Assembly (NCBI GenBank): GCA_030621085.1 | Contig: JAUXIJ010000032.1 | Location: 1 to 37,653, forward strand | DNA: 37,653 nt | Reading direction: 5' to 3' | Source: Candidatus Cloacimonadota bacterium | GTDB lineage: Bacteria > Cloacimonadota > Cloacimonadia > Cloacimonadales > TCS61 | Shown: piece after piece, positions 35,008 through 37,653 of the stretch | Position numbering within the stretch: the first letter of the stretch is position 1 | Layout of the letters: each line of letters opens with the position of its first letter | Notes under the pieces: model-generated | Seen by the model: only the letters and a program-made list of their open reading frames with translations | Databases searched by the model: none | Told to the model about the DNA's origin: nothing | Position numbers and translations under genes: made by a program

Positions 35008-36126
35008 TTAATGTCTTCCGAAATTCAGTTCCACTTCTTTATTATCTTTCGGTTCTGTAAAGGAAATACTATCACCAACTGCAAGACCTTCGATAATTTC
35101 TACCTGCTGGAAGTTGTTGATCCCTGTTTTAACCGTGATACTTTCTCCTAATGTATCATTTACAACTTTATACACAATATCCTGTCCTTCTTCATCAGAA
35201 AATATACAGCGAATAGGTACAACAACAATATCTTTTCGTTCTTCCCCGATAATTGTAATGTTAGCGGTCATTCCTGGTTTTAATTTTTCATCAACACTCT
35301 TTATTTCAATTTCCACGGGGAATACTTTCACATTATTATGGACTATAGCCATTGCTGCAATTTTTGTAATGGTGCCGGAATATTCTTCATAAGGATAAGC
35401 ATCAACCTGAATTTTGACCTTCATTCCTTTTTCAATTTTAGAAATATCCACTTCATTAATCCTTGATTTTACCACCATCCTCTCCAGATCTGCCAGAATT
35501 AGAATTACCGTACCAGCCATATATGAACCTGTGTTGGATACTACCATTTCCCCTTCTTCTACAGATCTTTGAATTACAGTTCCGGAAGCAGTGGAAACAA
35601 TGCGAGAGATATTCTCTTCAGTTTCGATCTCTTTGATCAATTCATATTGCTGTAATGCGGAATCATAATTTATTTCAGCTTCTTTCAGCGCATCAATATA
35701 GCTATTTAACTCATTCTCAGAAATATATTTTTCCTGGTATAATTCCTGTTTATCTTTCAGGTCACGCCGGGCATTTGTCAATCTTATCTCTGCCAGTTCC
35801 AGATTACTCTTTACACGGTTGATGATCTCTGCTTGATTATAATCGGGTTCTATGGAAGCAATTATATCACCATTTTTTACAAAATCACTTTCTTCTACAA
35901 AGAATTTGATGATCTTCCCGCTGACTTTGGATTTTATTTCGATTTCGCGAATAGGTTGAATTTCACCAGTTTCTTCCAGCTTAACAGTAATAGAACCTTC
36001 TTCTACAATATGAGCCTTAACTGTTTCGGCTTTTTTGCTTTTTCCCTTTTTACTCTTCGCACCAAAAATACTAATAAGAGCAATTATCACGATTATTATT
36101 CCTACGATTATTGCAAATTTCTTCAT
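35008..36126 (-). CDS. Efflux membrane-fusion protein (HlyD/MacA-like)
   Basis: This 372-residue periplasmic adaptor has one N-terminal transmembrane helix (7-23). A biotinyl-lipoyl half (GEIQPIREIEIKSKVSGKIIKFFVEESDFVKNGDIIA) is followed by a coiled-coil hairpin (about 105-165), the second lipoyl half (GTVIQRSVEEGEMV), a beta barrel (VVKSRINEVDISKIEKGMKVKIQVDAYP) and a C-terminal domain. These proteins link an inner-membrane ABC or RND pump to an outer-membrane channel. No pump gene follows here, which is unusual; the neighbours are htrA upstream (12-base gap) and an exported propeller downstream. AGGAG precedes the ATG by 5 bases. Confidence 0.9.
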   Translation of the reverse strand: MKKFAIIVGIIIVIIALISIFGAKSKKGKSKKAETVKAHIVEEGSITVKLEETGEIQPIREIEIKSKVSGKIIKFFVEESDFVKNGDIIASIEPDYNQAEIINRVKSNLELAEIRLTNARRDLKDKQELYQEKYISENELNSYIDALKEAEINYDSALQQYELIKEIETEENISRIVSTASGTVIQRSVEEGEMVVSNTGSYMAGTVILILADLERMVVKSRINEVDISKIEKGMKVKIQVDAYPYEEYSGTITKIAAMAIVHNNVKVFPVEIEIKSVDEKLKPGMTANITIIGEERKDIVVVPIRCIFSDEEGQDIVYKVVNDTLGESITVKTGINNFQQVEIIEGLAVGDSISFTEPKDNKEVELNFGRH

Positions 36127-36138
36127 TCGTTCTCCTAA

Positions 36139-37296
36139 TTATTTGTATTCCACTGCATCTATTACCAGTGACATTTTCTTTTTGTTTCGAATAATTTTTA
36201 ATTTCATTTCATCGCCCACAGAAATATCGGAAACAGCCATCTCTGCATCTTCGGTATTATTTATTCGATTCCCATTTATCTCTATGATAATATCCATTTT
36301 CTGCAAACCGGCTTTCTGAGAAGGACTATTTTTCTGTACATAATTTACCAGAACACCGTCCAGGCTTTCCAATCCTAAATGAGAAGCCAGCATCGGGTTT
36401 ATATCCTGTACTTTGAACCCAAACCAGATATTACGAACTTTGCCGTATTGAATTAGTTCGTCTGCGATCTTTTTTACTCTATCTATAGGGATGGAAAATC
36501 CTATACCGATATTACCGCCTGATTCGGAAAAAATAAAGGTATTTATGCCTATTACTTCTCCATAAATATTTACCAGCGGACCGCCGCTGTTTCCCTGGTT
36601 AATGGCAGCATCAGTCTGGATCATGCGGCGATATATTTTTCCCTGCTCATTTTCTGCAAAATCACGATTCACAGCAGATATAACACCTACAGAAACGCTG
36701 GGTTTACTGTCTTTTATCAGAAATCCATAGGGATTTCCCACTGCTATTGCCCACTCCCCGATGATCAGTTCAGCAGATTTTCCCAGTCTGGCAAATGGCA
36801 GATCATTTCCGTTTACTTTTAATACGGCAATATCATGCACACTGTCTATACCGACTATTTTGCCGTCATATTGGCGATTATCGGTAAGAATAATTTTAAT
36901 TTCTGTGGCATCTTCCACTACGTGTGAGTTTGTGAGTATATATCCATCCTTGCTGAAAATAACACCGGACCCGATCCCTTTTATATTATAAGGTATTTCA
37001 TCGTAGAATCCGAAGAAAAAGCTTGTGCGGCGGCGTACTATCCTAGTTTTGATCACGTTCACACTTACAACCGCCGGTTGGATCTTTTCAACGGCAGTGG
37101 TTATAGCATTCTGCCGGTAATTATTGATCTTATCTATATCAGATTCTTTTAATCTCGAATTCTCATCAATTTCAGTTGGAACTTCCCGCAGTTGATCTAG
37201 AACCTGTGAAGATGCACGTTTTTCAGAAAATCGTTCGTACAGCAGGAAAGCAATGATAATAATAGCAAGTATTAGAATTAAATTATTCTTACGCAT
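36139..37296 (-). CDS. HtrA/DegP-family periplasmic serine protease
   Basis: This 385-residue protein is anchored by an N-terminal helix (5-20). The trypsin-like domain has the full triad H125 (LTNSHVVEDA), D155 (VHDIAVLK) and S237 (NQGNSGGPLVN). One PDZ domain follows (VRNIWFGFKVQDINP, LVNYVQKNSPSQKAGLQKMDIIIEINGNRI). Having one PDZ and a membrane anchor, it resembles DegS/HtrA-like regulatory proteases more than DegP. It degrades or senses misfolded envelope proteins. The gene follows the partial membrane protein by 7 bases and precedes the fusion protein by 12. GAGGA precedes the ATG. Confidence 0.94.
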   Translation of the reverse strand: MRKNNLILILAIIIIAFLLYERFSEKRASSQVLDQLREVPTEIDENSRLKESDIDKINNYRQNAITTAVEKIQPAVVSVNVIKTRIVRRRTSFFFGFYDEIPYNIKGIGSGVIFSKDGYILTNSHVVEDATEIKIILTDNRQYDGKIVGIDSVHDIAVLKVNGNDLPFARLGKSAELIIGEWAIAVGNPYGFLIKDSKPSVSVGVISAVNRDFAENEQGKIYRRMIQTDAAINQGNSGGPLVNIYGEVIGINTFIFSESGGNIGIGFSIPIDRVKKIADELIQYGKVRNIWFGFKVQDINPMLASHLGLESLDGVLVNYVQKNSPSQKAGLQKMDIIIEINGNRINNTEDAEMAVSDISVGDEMKLKIIRNKKKMSLVIDAVEYK

Positions 37297-37303
37297 TAAT
37301 TCC

Positions 37304-37653
37304 TCATTTTATTATCAAATAGATGATCATATTACCTAATCCTATCAAGAAGAAAAAGGTCAGTGAAACAATGAGCATATATTTATAGACATAACGGTTG
37401 AAATAACCTCTTATAATTTCCATATCCAGTTTTTTATCAAGAAGCTGAATATATTTCGTTGCTTCATATTTCTCCATCAGGTAGGGAATAAAAGTTCTTA
37501 AAAATTGTTTAACGATCTCAAAAACAATTACAGAAAGAAAATATCTTATTTTCTCTTTAAAAACATGCGGTAGATATTTAATGTTTTCCAAAAATTCAAA
37601 TTTATCCCAGGCTTTATTAAATGCTTCCTGTTCCCATTTAGAAACTCTGGAAT
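37304..37653 (-). CDS. Membrane protein of unknown function, 5' end beyond window
   Basis: The frame is open from the window edge: the upstream codons read SRVSKWEQEAFNKAWDKFEF before a possible TTG at 37591, and look coding, so this is the C-terminal part of a longer protein. The visible 116 residues have amphipathic helices (FKEKIRYFLSVIVFEIVKQF) and a C-terminal transmembrane helix (YMLIVSLTFFFLIGLGNMIIYLIIK region). No family is recognised. It is the upstream gene of the htrA operon. Confidence 0.75.
   Translation of the reverse strand, partial: SRVSKWEQEAFNKAWDKFEFLENIKYLPHVFKEKIRYFLSVIVFEIVKQFLRTFIPYLMEKYEATKYIQLLDKKLDMEIIRGYFNRYVYKYMLIVSLTFFFLIGLGNMIIYLIIK

Noticed and set aside
1..37653. 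tRNA, rRNA, reverse transcriptase/retron, diversity-generating retroelement or prophage genes
   Set aside because: Reading both strands gave no T-loop-like tRNA signature, no rRNA, no reverse transcriptase and no phage structural genes.

Overview
The window is about 37.7 kb of AT-rich bacterial DNA (roughly one third G+C by eye) in which almost every gene lies on the minus strand. It looks like a diderm of the FCB group, most plausibly a Cloacimonadota (WWE1)-like organism. The evidence is five intact secreted proteins, plus one decayed one, that end in the same roughly 85-residue module ([16 protein letters not shown], then NIKGQKVK, then SSGVYFYKL, ending in a basic tail such as KKMILIK). 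This is the FlgD-Ig / type IX-type sorting module common in that group. Two lipid A/LPS genes (kdsD and an lpxL-like gene) support an outer membrane. The assignment is inference from families; no rRNA or other phylogenetic marker is present.

Layout. 1-3180: a partial secreted beta-propeller gene, a decayed sorting-domain tail, and a three-gene arsR-permease-thioredoxin operon with a clear operator. 3257-9409: a secreted metallophosphatase, kdsD, a cluster of intergenic dyads, thrS, and an orphan sugar-type ABC binding lipoprotein. 9440-9909: a gene-free stretch made largely of palindromic elements. 9910-11351: the two-gene plus-strand unit of flavin reductase and SIR2-like protein. 11486-20077: three large secreted proteins (beta-helix, gingipain-like C25 protease, Ycf48/BNR-type propeller). 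20340-23071: a CaCA exchanger, a YycJ-like hydrolase and a YhaM-like nuclease. 23240-24164: a RAYT (Y1 REP transposase) bracketed by 141-bp direct repeats made of palindromes. 24050-28432: a restriction-modification operon whose last gene, rhuM, is cut off by the REP copy, preceded by a zinc-ribbon gene and a membrane-protein gene. 28443-32405: a PHP hydrolase, an Omp28-like secreted protein and a lipid A acyltransferase. 32554-33716: tsaB and a dCMP deaminase on the plus strand. 33718-37653: an envelope operon (unknown membrane protein, HtrA protease, membrane-fusion protein, secreted propeller).

How it fits together. Much of the window is envelope biology: secreted adhesive or proteolytic surface proteins, LPS assembly, HtrA quality control and efflux. 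Inserted into this are accessory pieces: a self-contained REP/RAYT unit that has truncated a gene of a single-chain restriction-modification operon, a standalone SIR2-like protein that may be defensive, and at least two families of interspersed palindromic elements. The clearest unusual structure is the RAYT gene placed almost base-for-base between two 97%-identical REP doublets inside rhuM.
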